A DNA stretch of 23,596 bases from Caenibius sp964466155 (GTDB lineage: Bacteria > Pseudomonadota > Alphaproteobacteria > Sphingomonadales > Sphingomonadaceae): assembly GCA_964466155.1 (NCBI GenBank), contig CAYXMY010000039.1, forward strand, positions 1 to 23,596. The letters run 5' to 3'. The translations under genes and the position numbers were made by a program. Every line of letters begins with the position of its first letter. Within the stretch, counting starts at the first letter, position 1. The notes beneath the pieces were generated by a model. That model was not told the origin of the DNA, did no database searches, and was given only the letters and a program-made list of their open reading frames with translations. Below, in pieces: positions 7,202 to 15,009 of this stretch.

Positions 7202-8509
7202 ATGCACGGTAGCAAGCGCAAACGAGAGCATCGGTTCTTCCGGTTTTTGAAGATGCTGGGGCCGGGACTGATCACCGGAGCGGCGGACGACGATCCCTCT
7301 GGCATCGCGACCTATTCGCAGACGGGTGCGCAATTCGGTTTCGGGCAGCTCTGGACGTCGCTGTATCAGATTCCGCTGCTACTTGCCGTGCAGGAAGCGA
7401 GCGGCCGGATCGGTGCGGCGACGGGCAAGGGCTTGGCGCAAGTTATCAAGGAACATTATTCGCGGCCGATCCTGCTGGGCGTCGTCGCCCTTGTCGTCGT
7501 GGCGAACACCATCAATATCGGTGCCGACATCGGGGCCGTGGCTGCGGCAGGCCAGCTCGTATCGCCTCTGCCTTTCTGGTTCCTGGCAGGCTTGACCGCG
7601 GCTGTCGTAATCGGTCTGGAAGTGTTCGTCAGCTACCGGACCTATGCCAAGGTTCTTAAATGGATGGCGCTTGCCTTGCTCGCCTATCCGGCGACCGCGC
7701 TGATCACCGAGCAACCATGGTGGGAGATCATTCGCGCAACGCTTGTCCCCCATATCGAATTGAGCTTTGCCTTTCTTTTCATCATTACCGGCGTGTTCGG
7801 CACATCGATCTCGCCTTATATGTTCTTCTGGCAGGCATCGCAGGAGGTCGAGGAAGAAATCGATCACGGCCTGTTCGGGCGAGGTGATGGGAGGCCACGG
7901 TTGCCCCGCTCATATATGCGGGACCTGCGGATCGATACCGCCATCGGGATGATTTCGGCGGAACTTGCCCAATGGTTCATCATCATCACCACAGCATCTG
8001 TTCTGTTCGCCCATGGTGTAAAGAACATCAACACGGCCGCGGATGCTGCCAGAGCCTTGGAGCCTCTGGTAAAATCGTTCCCCAATTCCGGCCAGATCTC
8101 GCGCGATATCTTTGCGGTTGGTATTATCGGTCTGGGCTTGCTCGGCATTCCCGTACTGGCCGGCTCTGCGGCCTATGCGCTGGCCGAAGCGATGAATTGG
8201 CGGGAAGGCCTGTCAAGGCGGCTTGGCGAGGCCAGGGGGTTTTACGGCGTGATCGTCGTGTCGACCTTGGTCGGCCTTGCGATGAACTTCATCGGCATCG
8301 ATCCGATCAAGGCTCTGGTCTTTACCGCAGTGTTCAATGGGGTCGCGGCGGTGCCATTGCTGTTTCTCATTGCGTGGATCAACGGCAGCGAGGCCATCCT
8401 GGGTGAGAACCGGGGAGGCATCGTCTCCCGCGGTTTCGTATGGCTGACGTTCGGGGTGATGGGACTGGCGAGCGCCGCCTTGCTTTATACCACGCTTGCA
8501 CCCCAGTGA
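7202..8509 (+). CDS. NRAMP-like divalent metal cation transporter with non-canonical metal site
   Basis: This 435-residue, about 11-TM protein belongs to the NRAMP superfamily. I chose the ATG at 7202 because GGAAGG lies 3 bases upstream. ATG 7160 and TTG 7130 are in-frame alternatives. The TM1 motif that is DPGN in Mn/Fe NRAMPs reads DPSG (residues 31-34, within DDDPSGIATYSQ). The TM6 motif that is usually A/V-MPH reads ISPY (203-206, within FGTSISPYMFFWQASQE). The aspartate is therefore kept, but the asparagine, methionine and histidine positions are changed. This pattern is typical of a separate clade usually annotated only as divalent metal cation transporter. Substrate preference cannot be assumed to be Mn2+. 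It sits beside VIT, RND and two-component metal genes. Confidence 0.88.
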   Translation: MHGSKRKREHRFFRFLKMLGPGLITGAADDDPSGIATYSQTGAQFGFGQLWTSLYQIPLLLAVQEASGRIGAATGKGLAQVIKEHYSRPILLGVVALVVVANTINIGADIGAVAAAGQLVSPLPFWFLAGLTAAVVIGLEVFVSYRTYAKVLKWMALALLAYPATALITEQPWWEIIRATLVPHIELSFAFLFIITGVFGTSISPYMFFWQASQEVEEEIDHGLFGRGDGRPRLPRSYMRDLRIDTAIGMISAELAQWFIIITTASVLFAHGVKNINTAADAARALEPLVKSFPNSGQISRDIFAVGIIGLGLLGIPVLAGSAAYALAEAMNWREGLSRRLGEARGFYGVIVVSTLVGLAMNFIGIDPIKALVFTAVFNGVAAVPLLFLIAWINGSEAILGENRGGIVSRGFVWLTFGVMGLASAALLYTTLAPQ

Positions 8510-8517
8510 GATGCTCG

Positions 8518-8540
8518 GCCTGTGTGAACAGAGCACAGGC
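8518..8540 (+). terminator. Possible terminator after the NRAMP-like gene
   Basis: A 7-bp stem, GCCTGTG/CACAGGC, with a 9-base loop starts 9 bp after the NRAMP stop and is followed by TCATTTT. The U-tract is poor, so this may be a weak terminator or a 3'-end stabiliser. Confidence 0.45.
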
Positions 8541-8565
8541 TCATTTTGAGTGCGGTGCACGTTAT

Positions 8566-8581
8566 CCCACCGGTCGGTGGG
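8566..8581. repeat. Inverted repeat between convergent genes
   Basis: CCCACCGGTCGGTGGG can form a 6-bp stem with a GGTC loop. It lies in the 136-bp gap between the ends of the NRAMP-like gene and hxlR. No T-run follows on either strand. It may end transcripts in a Rho-dependent context or simply stabilise 3' ends. Confidence 0.4.
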
Positions 8582-8645
8582 CCGCCGCTTCTTTACCGCC
8601 CAGGCGTGACGCCAGGCCGCTCCCGATGAAGCGAAAAGTGGTGCG

Positions 8646-8960
8646 TTACACTTCCATGTTCAGCATCGCCCATTGTTCCATTGCGATCACGATTGAGGCA
8701 AGCGAGGCGCCCTTTGCCGTCAGCGAATAGTCGACACGCGGCGGAATTTCCTGAAAGTCGTGGCGGATCACCAGCCCGTCAGCCTCCATTTCCCTGAGTG
8801 TCTTCGCCAGGGTGCGATGTGTTATGGACCCGAGTTTTCTTTGCAGCGCATTGAACCTCAGGGTGCCTTTGAACAGCCAGTAGATCACCATGAGCTTCCA
8901 GCGCCCTGCAATCAGGGCAAGCGTCCGTTCGGCGGGGCAAGAGGGTTTCGAAAAGGTCAT
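8646..8960 (-). CDS. HxlR-family winged-helix transcriptional regulator
   Basis: This 104-residue single-domain regulator carries the HxlR/DUF24 signature. CPAERTLALIAGRWKLMVIY is at about residues 8-27, the recognition helix region around ITHRTLAKTLREMEADGL follows, and then the wing IPPRVDYSLTAKG. Cys8 stands at the conserved cysteine position used for thiol-based quinone or electrophile sensing in characterised relatives such as YodB and HypR. The ribosome binding site AGGA is present. The gene is divergent from the pirin gene, with 124 bp between starts. An inverted repeat with AGTA/TACT ends overlaps its own leader, so it probably controls both itself and the pirin-hydrolase pair. Confidence 0.92.
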   Translation of the reverse strand: MTFSKPSCPAERTLALIAGRWKLMVIYWLFKGTLRFNALQRKLGSITHRTLAKTLREMEADGLVIRHDFQEIPPRVDYSLTAKGASLASIVIAMEQWAMLNMEV

Positions 8961-8964
8961 TTAT

Positions 8965-8985
8965 AGTATCCTAAAGGACCGTACT
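8965..8985. promoter_or_regulatory. Candidate HxlR operator
   Basis: AGTA and TACT arms are separated by 13 bp, with an inner TCC-TAAA-GGA symmetry that is offset by 3 bp. The element covers the hxlR ribosome binding site and reaches the putative -35 of the pirin promoter. The arm type resembles HxlR/YodB operators. Binding is inferred. Confidence 0.5.
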
Positions 8986-9011
8986 TGCTGATTTGCCCCT
9001 GCCGATATACT
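8985..9011 (+). promoter_or_regulatory. Candidate promoter of the pirin-hydrolase operon
   Basis: TTGCTG (8985-8990) and TATACT (9006-9011) are separated by 15 bp. That is shorter than optimal. The -35 touches the edge of the candidate HxlR operator, which would suit repression. Confidence 0.4.
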
Positions 9012-9084
9012 TTTTCCTTCAAGACGACCATCAATATTTGAAACCAGATAAATCCCTGTGTTTCATTGGCTTGAGGGGTATTTT

Positions 9085-9951
9085 ATGACCAAGTCAGTTC
9101 AAGATATCATCCATGCGTCCGATAACGGTCATTGGGTTGGTGACGGCTTCCCCGTGCGCTCGCTGTTCAGCTATCATCAGGGCGGCGAAGCGATCAGTCC
9201 GTTCCTGCTGCTCGATTTTGCCGGTCCCTATGTGTTCGAGCCGAACACCGGACAGCCGCGCGGGGTGGGGCAGCATCCCCATCGCGGCTTTGAAACCGTG
9301 ACCATCGTTTACGAGGGCGAAGTAAGCCATCGGGATTCAAGCGGCGGCGGCGGCACGATCCGGGCCGGTGATGTGCAATGGATGACCGCCGCCGGCGGCA
9401 TCATCCACGAGGAGTTTCATTCGCCCGGCTTTTCAAAGACGGGCGGACCGTTCCGCATGGTGCAGTTGTGGGTAAACCTGCCTGCCAGGGACAAAGGTGT
9501 GACGGCAAAATATCAGGCGATTTCGAGCGTCGATATCCCGGCGGTTCCATTCGAGAGTGGGATGGCGCGTGTCATCGCCGGGGCCTTCAACGGCGTCAAA
9601 GGCCCGGCCTCGACTTTCACCCCCATCAATCTGTGGGACCTGCGCCTCGATGCGGGTGCGGAGATAGAACTCGATCTACCCGCCGGGCATACGACGATGT
9701 TGCTGGTGTTGTCCGGTCATATCACCGTGGCAGATCAGAGCGCGGGGGCAGCGGAGATCATCCGGCTGTCGCGCGAAGGTGAGGGCGCGTCGCTGCGTGC
9801 CGATGGCGAAAGCACGGTGCTGGTCATGACAGGGGAGCCGATTGATGAGCCGGTGGTCGGCTATGGCCCCTTCGTTATGAACAGCGAGGCCGAAATCCGC
9901 CAGGCCGTCGATGATTTCAACAACGGTCGCTTTGAAAAAGTGATCGGTTGA
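9085..9951 (+). CDS. Pirin family protein
   Basis: This 288-residue bicupin is of the pirin family. The iron-site residues seen in human pirin (H56, H58, H101, E103) correspond here to H64 and H66 in QHPHRGFETV and to H108 and E110 in GGIIHEEFH. Bacterial pirins such as E. coli YhhW act as quercetin 2,3-dioxygenases or redox-linked regulators, and the true substrate here is unknown. I chose ATG 9085, which has GAGGGG 6 bases upstream. An in-frame ATG at 9058 would add 9 residues. Divergent control by an HxlR regulator and the hydrolase downstream suggest a response to quinone, flavonoid or electrophile stress. Confidence 0.92.
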   Translation: MTKSVQDIIHASDNGHWVGDGFPVRSLFSYHQGGEAISPFLLLDFAGPYVFEPNTGQPRGVGQHPHRGFETVTIVYEGEVSHRDSSGGGGTIRAGDVQWMTAAGGIIHEEFHSPGFSKTGGPFRMVQLWVNLPARDKGVTAKYQAISSVDIPAVPFESGMARVIAGAFNGVKGPASTFTPINLWDLRLDAGAEIELDLPAGHTTMLLVLSGHITVADQSAGAAEIIRLSREGEGASLRADGESTVLVMTGEPIDEPVVGYGPFVMNSEAEIRQAVDDFNNGRFEKVIG

Positions 9952-9993
9952 TTACCTGCCGTGGCGCCCCGTCTCAGGCGTCACGGCCTTCTA

Positions 9994-10019
9994 CCTTTCC
10001 GGCAACGCCGCCGGAAAGG
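9994..10019 (+). other. Strong intercistronic hairpin between pirin and hydrolase genes
   Basis: CCTTTCCGGC pairs perfectly with GCCGGAAAGG (10 bp, loop AACGCC). There is no U-tract after it, and the hydrolase ribosome binding site (AAAGGAG) follows within 6 bases. It is more likely an mRNA processing, stability or translation-tuning element than a terminator. Confidence 0.6.
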
Positions 10020-10038
10020 CACCCAAAGGAGCGTCTTT

Positions 10039-10680
10039 ATGACCAGTTCACCTGTCCGCGATCCCAAATCCGACCATCTGCTGACCCCGGACAATTCGGT
10101 GTTCATCATCATCGACTATCAGCCGATACAGGTCAGCTCAATCCGCTCGATGGCGCGTGAGGAACTCGTCTTCAATATCGTCAGCACGGCGAAAGCGGCC
10201 GTGAATTACAACCTGCCGATCGTTCACTCGACGGTGAATGTCGCGACGGGCCGCAACAAGCCGCCGATCCAGGAACTGCAGGACATTCTTGGTCAATATC
10301 CCACCTATGACCGCACCTCGATCAATAGCTGGGAAGACACCGAATTCCGTGAAGCGGTCTACGCGACCGGCCGCAGGAAGCTGATCATGACAGCGCTTTG
10401 GACCGAGGCCTGCCTCACCTTTCCGGCACTGGACGCCATCGGCGAGGGATACGAAGTCTATGTGCCCGTCGATGCGGTCGGCGGCACTTCGCTGGCCGCG
10501 CACGAAGCTGCGCTGCGCCGTGTCGAACAGGCGGGTGCCAAGCTGATCAGCCGTGTCCAGCTCTATTGCGAGTTGCAGCGCGACTGGAAGCGCGATGTGA
10601 CCGTGCCTGGCTTTATGGGCGTGTTCGACAATTGGGATGGGTTCAACGTCGAAAAGGCAGCCGCAGAGGCAAAGAAATAG
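10039..10680 (+). CDS. Isochorismatase-family cysteine hydrolase, YcaC-like
   Basis: This 213-residue cytoplasmic hydrolase has a Rossmann-like fold. Catalytic positions are D26 (IIIDYQP), C125 (ALWTEACLTFPAL) and R92 (YDRTSINSW). The family lysine is an arginine at the third position, as it also is in E. coli YcaC, and similarity to YcaC runs along the whole length (CELQRDWKRDV near the C-terminus). The natural substrate of YcaC-type enzymes is unknown. The ATG at 10039 has AAAGGAG upstream. The gene follows pirin by 87 bp and is closed by a strong terminator, so the two form an operon. Confidence 0.9.
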   Translation: MTSSPVRDPKSDHLLTPDNSVFIIIDYQPIQVSSIRSMAREELVFNIVSTAKAAVNYNLPIVHSTVNVATGRNKPPIQELQDILGQYPTYDRTSINSWEDTEFREAVYATGRRKLIMTALWTEACLTFPALDAIGEGYEVYVPVDAVGGTSLAAHEAALRRVEQAGAKLISRVQLYCELQRDWKRDVTVPGFMGVFDNWDGFNVEKAAAEAKK

Positions 10681-10696
10681 GCTCGGTTCAAGATCG

Positions 10697-10730
10697 GGGC
10701 GGCGACCGCAATATCGCCGCCCTTTCATTT
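10697..10730 (+). terminator. Rho-independent terminator of the pirin-hydrolase operon
   Basis: GGGCGGCGA pairs with TCGCCGCCC (9 bp, loop CCGCAATA) and is followed by TTTCATTT. It begins 17 bp after the hydrolase stop. Confidence 0.82.
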
Positions 10731-10793
10731 GCAGGCAGCCAAGGCATGAGCGAGCTTTTCATCGTCGCGGGTCGTGAGCATTTCAGGTGCAAC

Positions 10794-11684
10794 TCATCGT
10801 CCTAGAACGATGGCGTTCTCCGATTGCGAAACGATGTGCAGCCCGAAATAGGCGGTCAGCGCATCGATGGCGGTTTCCGTATCCCCCGCTTTGAAAATAC
10901 CGCTGATCTTTTTGTCGAGTACGTCAGCGTCTTTCACAGAGATCTTGCGGGTGGAGTAACGGTTCATCACAATCAGGGCATCGGCAATCGGCATGTCGGA
11001 CAAATCAAGTTGGCCTTGCTGCCATGCAGTTGCCGTTGCGGAATCCACTGCCCGGGGGCGGGCAAGTTGGCCGTTTTGGGCAATCGATACCTGCTGGCCT
11101 GGATTGAGTGTTACACTGCGCGGTGGTCCGGCGTCGCGCGGCTTGGCGGAAACAACGACCCGTCCGGAAAGCAATGTCACCGCGTTGAGATTGGGGAGGG
11201 CGGTGACATCGAAAGAAGTGCCAACGGCAGTGACGGAGTTCTTGCCGAAGGACACCACGAAGGGGCGGTGCGTGTTATGAGCTACGTCGAAGTGGCCTTG
11301 CCCGGACAGCAAGGTCAGTTGACGTTTCTGCGGTGTGAAAGAAACCGCGATGCGAGTGTCGGTGTCGAGCACGATCACGGACCCGTCCGCCAGCGTTTCC
11401 TTGCGGATTTCACCCACTTTGGTTTGATACACGATCGGTGCTGCCACGGGCGGAGACGGGTTTGACCAAAAGAGCACTGCCACGCTGGCCGCAGCAACGC
11501 TGAGGCCAGCAGCAGCCAGCGGGAACAGCCCCTGCCAGAAGCGTCGCCTCCGCTGCACTTGTTCGTGGCGGGCATCGGCATAGGCCCTCGCTTCCGCGAC
11601 CACGCTGCTGCCGCGCAATTGGCCAAGGGCGGTCCATACCTGTTCGATGCCTTCGGGCAGGTTTTGCGAACGGGGTTCAGTCAT
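10794..11684 (-). CDS. FecR-type anti-sigma/sigma-regulator membrane protein
   Basis: This is an inner-membrane transducer of about 296 residues for a cell-surface signalling system. A short cytoplasmic N-terminus that contacts the sigma factor is followed by one TM helix (LFPLAAAGLSVAAASVAVLF). A periplasmic FecR domain comes next (GEIRKETLADGSVIVLDTDT, LLSGQGHFDV), then a C-terminal STN-like or DUF4974-like end (SGIFKAGDTETAIDALTAYF). It overlaps the end of the sigma gene, so the two are coupled. I chose ATG 11684, with GGGG 6 bases upstream. ATG 11696 would add 4 residues. The family model is that FecR reads the ligand-bound state of the STN domain of the receptor encoded divergently at 12356. 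Confidence 0.9.
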   Translation of the reverse strand: MTEPRSQNLPEGIEQVWTALGQLRGSSVVAEARAYADARHEQVQRRRRFWQGLFPLAAAGLSVAAASVAVLFWSNPSPPVAAPIVYQTKVGEIRKETLADGSVIVLDTDTRIAVSFTPQKRQLTLLSGQGHFDVAHNTHRPFVVSFGKNSVTAVGTSFDVTALPNLNAVTLLSGRVVVSAKPRDAGPPRSVTLNPGQQVSIAQNGQLARPRAVDSATATAWQQGQLDLSDMPIADALIVMNRYSTRKISVKDADVLDKKISGIFKAGDTETAIDALTAYFGLHIVSQSENAIVLGR

Positions 11685-12207
11685 GGGCGTCCCCATTCAT
11701 TTCAGCTATCCGATTGGCGCAATGATCGAGTGCGAGGCGGACATGCTTTTCGACCATGGAAATGCTGATACCCAGTTGCTGCGCGATTTCCGCATGCGTG
11801 AGATTGTCAAAACGATAGAGCACGAGAGCGGCCCGGCGTTTGGGATGTAGTTCTGCCAGCGCGGCTTCCAGAATGGCGAGTTGCTGGCGGCCGATGGCGG
11901 CCTGCTCGGTGGAGGGAGAGGGGCAGGCCACATGCTCGTATGTGTCGCCATCCCGTATGACGATATGGCGGCGTATGGCGGATGCGCGGCTTCGGTCCCG
12001 GATCAGATTGATCGCGGTTGTGCGCAGAAAAGCACCGGGATCGCGCACATCCGTCCGGTCGAGTGCGGCGGTCAGGCGCAAATAAGCATCCTGAACGATA
12101 TCGCTGGCATCATCGGTGTGCACCCCTTTGCCACGTACCATCCGGGTCAGCTTGGCATAATGTTGTATGGCCCGCTGCATCAAAATCGATTTGCGGATTG
12201 CCGCCAC
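11677..12207 (-). CDS. ECF (FecI-like) RNA polymerase sigma factor
   Basis: This 176-residue sigma-70 family protein has only regions 2 and 4. Region 2 includes DDASDIVQDAYLRL and ends near INLIRDRSR. Region 4 is LHPKRRAALVLYRFDNLTHA followed by EIAQQLGISISMVEKHV. The start is GTG at 12207, supported by GGAG 6 bases upstream. The in-frame ATG at 12180 lacks a site. It is cotranscribed with the FecR-type gene, which it overlaps, and divergent from the receptor. In this family the sigma factor transcribes the receptor gene when the receptor signals ligand. Confidence 0.92.
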   Translation of the reverse strand: MAAIRKSILMQRAIQHYAKLTRMVRGKGVHTDDASDIVQDAYLRLTAALDRTDVRDPGAFLRTTAINLIRDRSRASAIRRHIVIRDGDTYEHVACPSPSTEQAAIGRQQLAILEAALAELHPKRRAALVLYRFDNLTHAEIAQQLGISISMVEKHVRLALDHCANRIAEMNGDAHD

Positions 12208-12296
12208 CCTCTTCTCCGAGCCGATTTGCTTTGTGCGTGGCCATAGAGGGCACGCGTGAAATTTTTATGTGCGATTGCGGGTCGGTTCTCCTCGCC

Positions 12297-12302
12297 CGTC
12301 TA
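12297..12302 (+). promoter_or_regulatory. Possible ECF-type -10 element of the receptor promoter
   Basis: CGTCTA, a hexamer common in the -10 of ECF promoters, lies 53 bp upstream of the receptor ATG in the 148-bp sigma-receptor intergenic region. I could not pick a matching -35 with confidence. Confidence 0.4.
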
Positions 12303-12355
12303 ACCCTACGCAAGCAGACGCGCCGTCACAAGGTGCGATTGGGAGGAGAGTATAA

Positions 12356-14947
12356 ATGCAATTCACACGTGCGCATCTTATTGCCGGTACGGCGACCGCT
12401 TTGATCCTGGCATCTCCGGTCTTTGCGCAGCCCGTGCAGGCCGCGCAGGTTTATACGCAGCAAGCGCTGCCCATGAATATAGCGTTGAAGCAGTTCGCCA
12501 ATGCCGCCCGTTTGCAGATCATGTTTTCCGACCGCGAAGTTCAAGGCACGTATGCGCCGGCATTGAACGGGCGCTATACGGTTGAGGAGGCGCTGGACCG
12601 GTTGCTGACAGGCAGTGGCCTTGCGCACAAAACGGTGCGGGGCAAAGTCGTGATTATCCAGCGGGCCGCCACGCCAATCAAAGTCAGTTCGCGCGAAGGA
12701 CGGCCCGTAGCGCGTATGGTGAAAGCGGAGCCGGCTGGTGCGGATGCAGAGTCCGCATCCGCGTCGCCAGGTGTCGAAGAAATCGTGGTGACCGCGCAAA
12801 AGCGGGCGGAAAACCTTCAGAAAACTCCGCTGGCCATCAGCGCGGTGACAGCGGAAACGATTGAGGCGCGTGCGATCACCAGCACCGCCAACCTCGGTTC
12901 CATAGCGCCCAGCCTGGTGGTTGCGCCAGCCACGCAGGCATCGAACAACGTGGGGCTGTTCATTCGTGGATTGGGCAGTTCCGATCCGTTGCTCACCTCA
13001 GATTCGCCGGTTGGCCTTTATGTGGACGGGGTCATTCTGGCGCGTACCGCAGGTTCGGCTTTTGAAATCGCCGATCTGGAACGAGTGGAAGTGCTCCGTG
13101 GGCCGCAAGGCACCTTGTATGGTCGCAACACGATTGGCGGCGCGGTCAACCTCATCACGCGCAAGCCGGGTGACACTTTCTCTGTCCGCCAGAAGCTGTC
13201 TGTCGGCAATTTCGATTTCTTTCAGTCGCGGACCGTCGTCGATACCGGTGAACTGGGCGATAGCGGGTTGCGGGCATCTTTCACCTATCTGCACAAGCAG
13301 CGCGATGGCGTGGTGGACAACACCAATGAGCCGGACAAACGCGATCCGGGCGCCAGCCGCACGGACGGGGCAAGGGCAGTGGTCACGTTCGATCGCGGTA
13401 CTGGGCTGCGTGCAACCTATGCCTACGATTATAATCGCAATGTCTCCTATTCGTTCGCATTCCAGTTAACGGCCGTACGGCCCGATCTGGCGGCGTTTTT
13501 TGCGGGCTCGCCTGCTGCGGGCGGTGGCGCGCTGGTGGTTTCGCCCACACGGCTTGACCGTGTCAGTCTCGATGAAAACGGGCGGACGAAGGATATCGTT
13601 CAGGGGCACACGCTGACACTGGAAGCCGATCTCGGTGACAATCTGACCCTGCGTTCGCTCACCGGTTATCGCAAATGGCGGCAGAGCGTCACAGGCAGCA
13701 CATTCCAGGGAACATCGGGGTTGCTGGGGACGATACGCGGGCAGGGCAATACACTCTACCCGGTCAGCCTCTACCGTGCCTGGGGGGAGCGCCGCCAGCA
13801 TCAGTGGTCTCAGGAAATCAACCTTATCGGCAAAGTGGCGGATAAGATCGACTATGTTATCGGAGGCTACTACTTTCAGGAAAAGGGGTATGAAGATTCC
13901 CCTCAGATCGTGGACTTCGTAACCGCACAGGGTGTGGTGCGTTCCAATCCGCAATTGGTTTATGGCACGAAATCTTCCACCAAGGCCTTGTTCACGCAAG
14001 CAACCTGGCACGTGAATGATAAGCTGGGGCTGACTGGCGGCATACGATACACGTGGGACAAGAAGTGGCTCGATCAACTGGCCCCGGTCGTGCGTTCTCC
14101 GGTTGTGGATTTCAGTAAGTTCAACTGGGCGGCCACGCTGGATTACAAGTTCAGCAATAATGTCATGGGGTATGCTCGCGTGGCCACCGGCTATAAGGCG
14201 GGCGGCTTCAGTGCCCGTTCGTTTGACAGCGGGTTCAAGCCCGAGAATCTGACCTCCTATGAAATCGGCTTGAAAACCGATTTGCTGGATCGCCGTCTGC
14301 GGATCAACGCCACTGCCTATCTGGCCGATCACAAGGATGTGCAGGTCAATTCATTCCAGGCCACGCCGAACGGTGCTTCGGCGGTTGTCACCAATGCGGG
14401 CAAGGCGCGGTACAAGGGTGTCGAACTGGAAGTGAATACCGTGCCAGTGCGCGGCCTGACTGCCTATGCCACGTTTGGCTATGTCGACCGCAAGTTCAAG
14501 AAATTCGAAATCTATAACACTTCGGCCAATTCGCTGGGGTATCCGGTCGGGCAGATTGTCGATATCGCGGATATCGCCCACTTCAGCTATTCGGCTTCGA
14601 CCACGCTCAACGCGGGCGCCCAGTATGAATTCCCGGCCTTCGATTTTGGCAAGCTGGCGGCGCGGCTCGATTATAATTACCGTTCCAAGGTCTGGTATAC
14701 GCCGAACCCTCTTTCGGCCCCCTTTGCCGACCAGATCGTTTCCCCAGGGCGGGGTTTGCTGGATGCGCGGATTACCTTGTCCGACATTGCAGTTGGACCG
14801 GGCAAGGCTTCCGTTTCGGTCTGGGGCAAGAACATCACCGACAAGAAATATCGGGCTGCCGGTATCGATTTCGGCACCCTGGGCTTTGGCGGCAACGTCT
14901 ATGGCGATCCCGCCACCTGGGGCGTCGATTTGAATCTCCAGTTCTGA
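12356..14947 (+). CDS. TonB-dependent outer-membrane receptor with N-terminal STN signalling domain
   Basis: The 863-residue receptor starts with a signal peptide (about residues 1-30). An STN domain (about 36-103, LPMNIALKQFANAARLQI to GKVVIIQRA) is the periplasmic part that signals to FecR-type proteins. A linker then leads to the TonB-box-like EEIVVTA (141-147). The plug follows, with GLYVDGVILAR and LERVEVLRGPQGTLYGRNTI, and then the 22-strand barrel ending in the aromatic terminus DLNLQF. A ribosome binding site GGAGGAG precedes the ATG. The sigma and FecR genes divergent to it complete a FecIRA-type signalling unit. The ligand is unknown. Two exported DUF1214-type proteins follow directly, which is not the gene order of a siderophore locus. 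Confidence 0.95.
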   Translation: MQFTRAHLIAGTATALILASPVFAQPVQAAQVYTQQALPMNIALKQFANAARLQIMFSDREVQGTYAPALNGRYTVEEALDRLLTGSGLAHKTVRGKVVIIQRAATPIKVSSREGRPVARMVKAEPAGADAESASASPGVEEIVVTAQKRAENLQKTPLAISAVTAETIEARAITSTANLGSIAPSLVVAPATQASNNVGLFIRGLGSSDPLLTSDSPVGLYVDGVILARTAGSAFEIADLERVEVLRGPQGTLYGRNTIGGAVNLITRKPGDTFSVRQKLSVGNFDFFQSRTVVDTGELGDSGLRASFTYLHKQRDGVVDNTNEPDKRDPGASRTDGARAVVTFDRGTGLRATYAYDYNRNVSYSFAFQLTAVRPDLAAFFAGSPAAGGGALVVSPTRLDRVSLDENGRTKDIVQGHTLTLEADLGDNLTLRSLTGYRKWRQSVTGSTFQGTSGLLGTIRGQGNTLYPVSLYRAWGERRQHQWSQEINLIGKVADKIDYVIGGYYFQEKGYEDSPQIVDFVTAQGVVRSNPQLVYGTKSSTKALFTQATWHVNDKLGLTGGIRYTWDKKWLDQLAPVVRSPVVDFSKFNWAATLDYKFSNNVMGYARVATGYKAGGFSARSFDSGFKPENLTSYEIGLKTDLLDRRLRINATAYLADHKDVQVNSFQATPNGASAVVTNAGKARYKGVELEVNTVPVRGLTAYATFGYVDRKFKKFEIYNTSANSLGYPVGQIVDIADIAHFSYSASTTLNAGAQYEFPAFDFGKLAARLDYNYRSKVWYTPNPLSAPFADQIVSPGRGLLDARITLSDIAVGPGKASVSVWGKNITDKKYRAAGIDFGTLGFGGNVYGDPATWGVDLNLQF

Positions 14948-14954
14948 AATGTCC

Positions 14955-14987
14955 GGCGGTGTGGGGACAACCTTACCCCGCACCGCC
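14955..14987 (+). other. Strong intercistronic hairpin after the receptor gene
   Basis: GGCGGTGTGGGG pairs with CCCCGCACCGCC (12 bp with one G-U), with a 9-base loop. It starts 8 bp after the receptor stop and ends 23 bp before the next ATG. There is no U-tract, so partial termination or protection of the receptor mRNA is more likely than full stop. Confidence 0.6.
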
Positions 14988-15009
14988 ATTCGGAAAAGGG
15001 AGAAATGGG

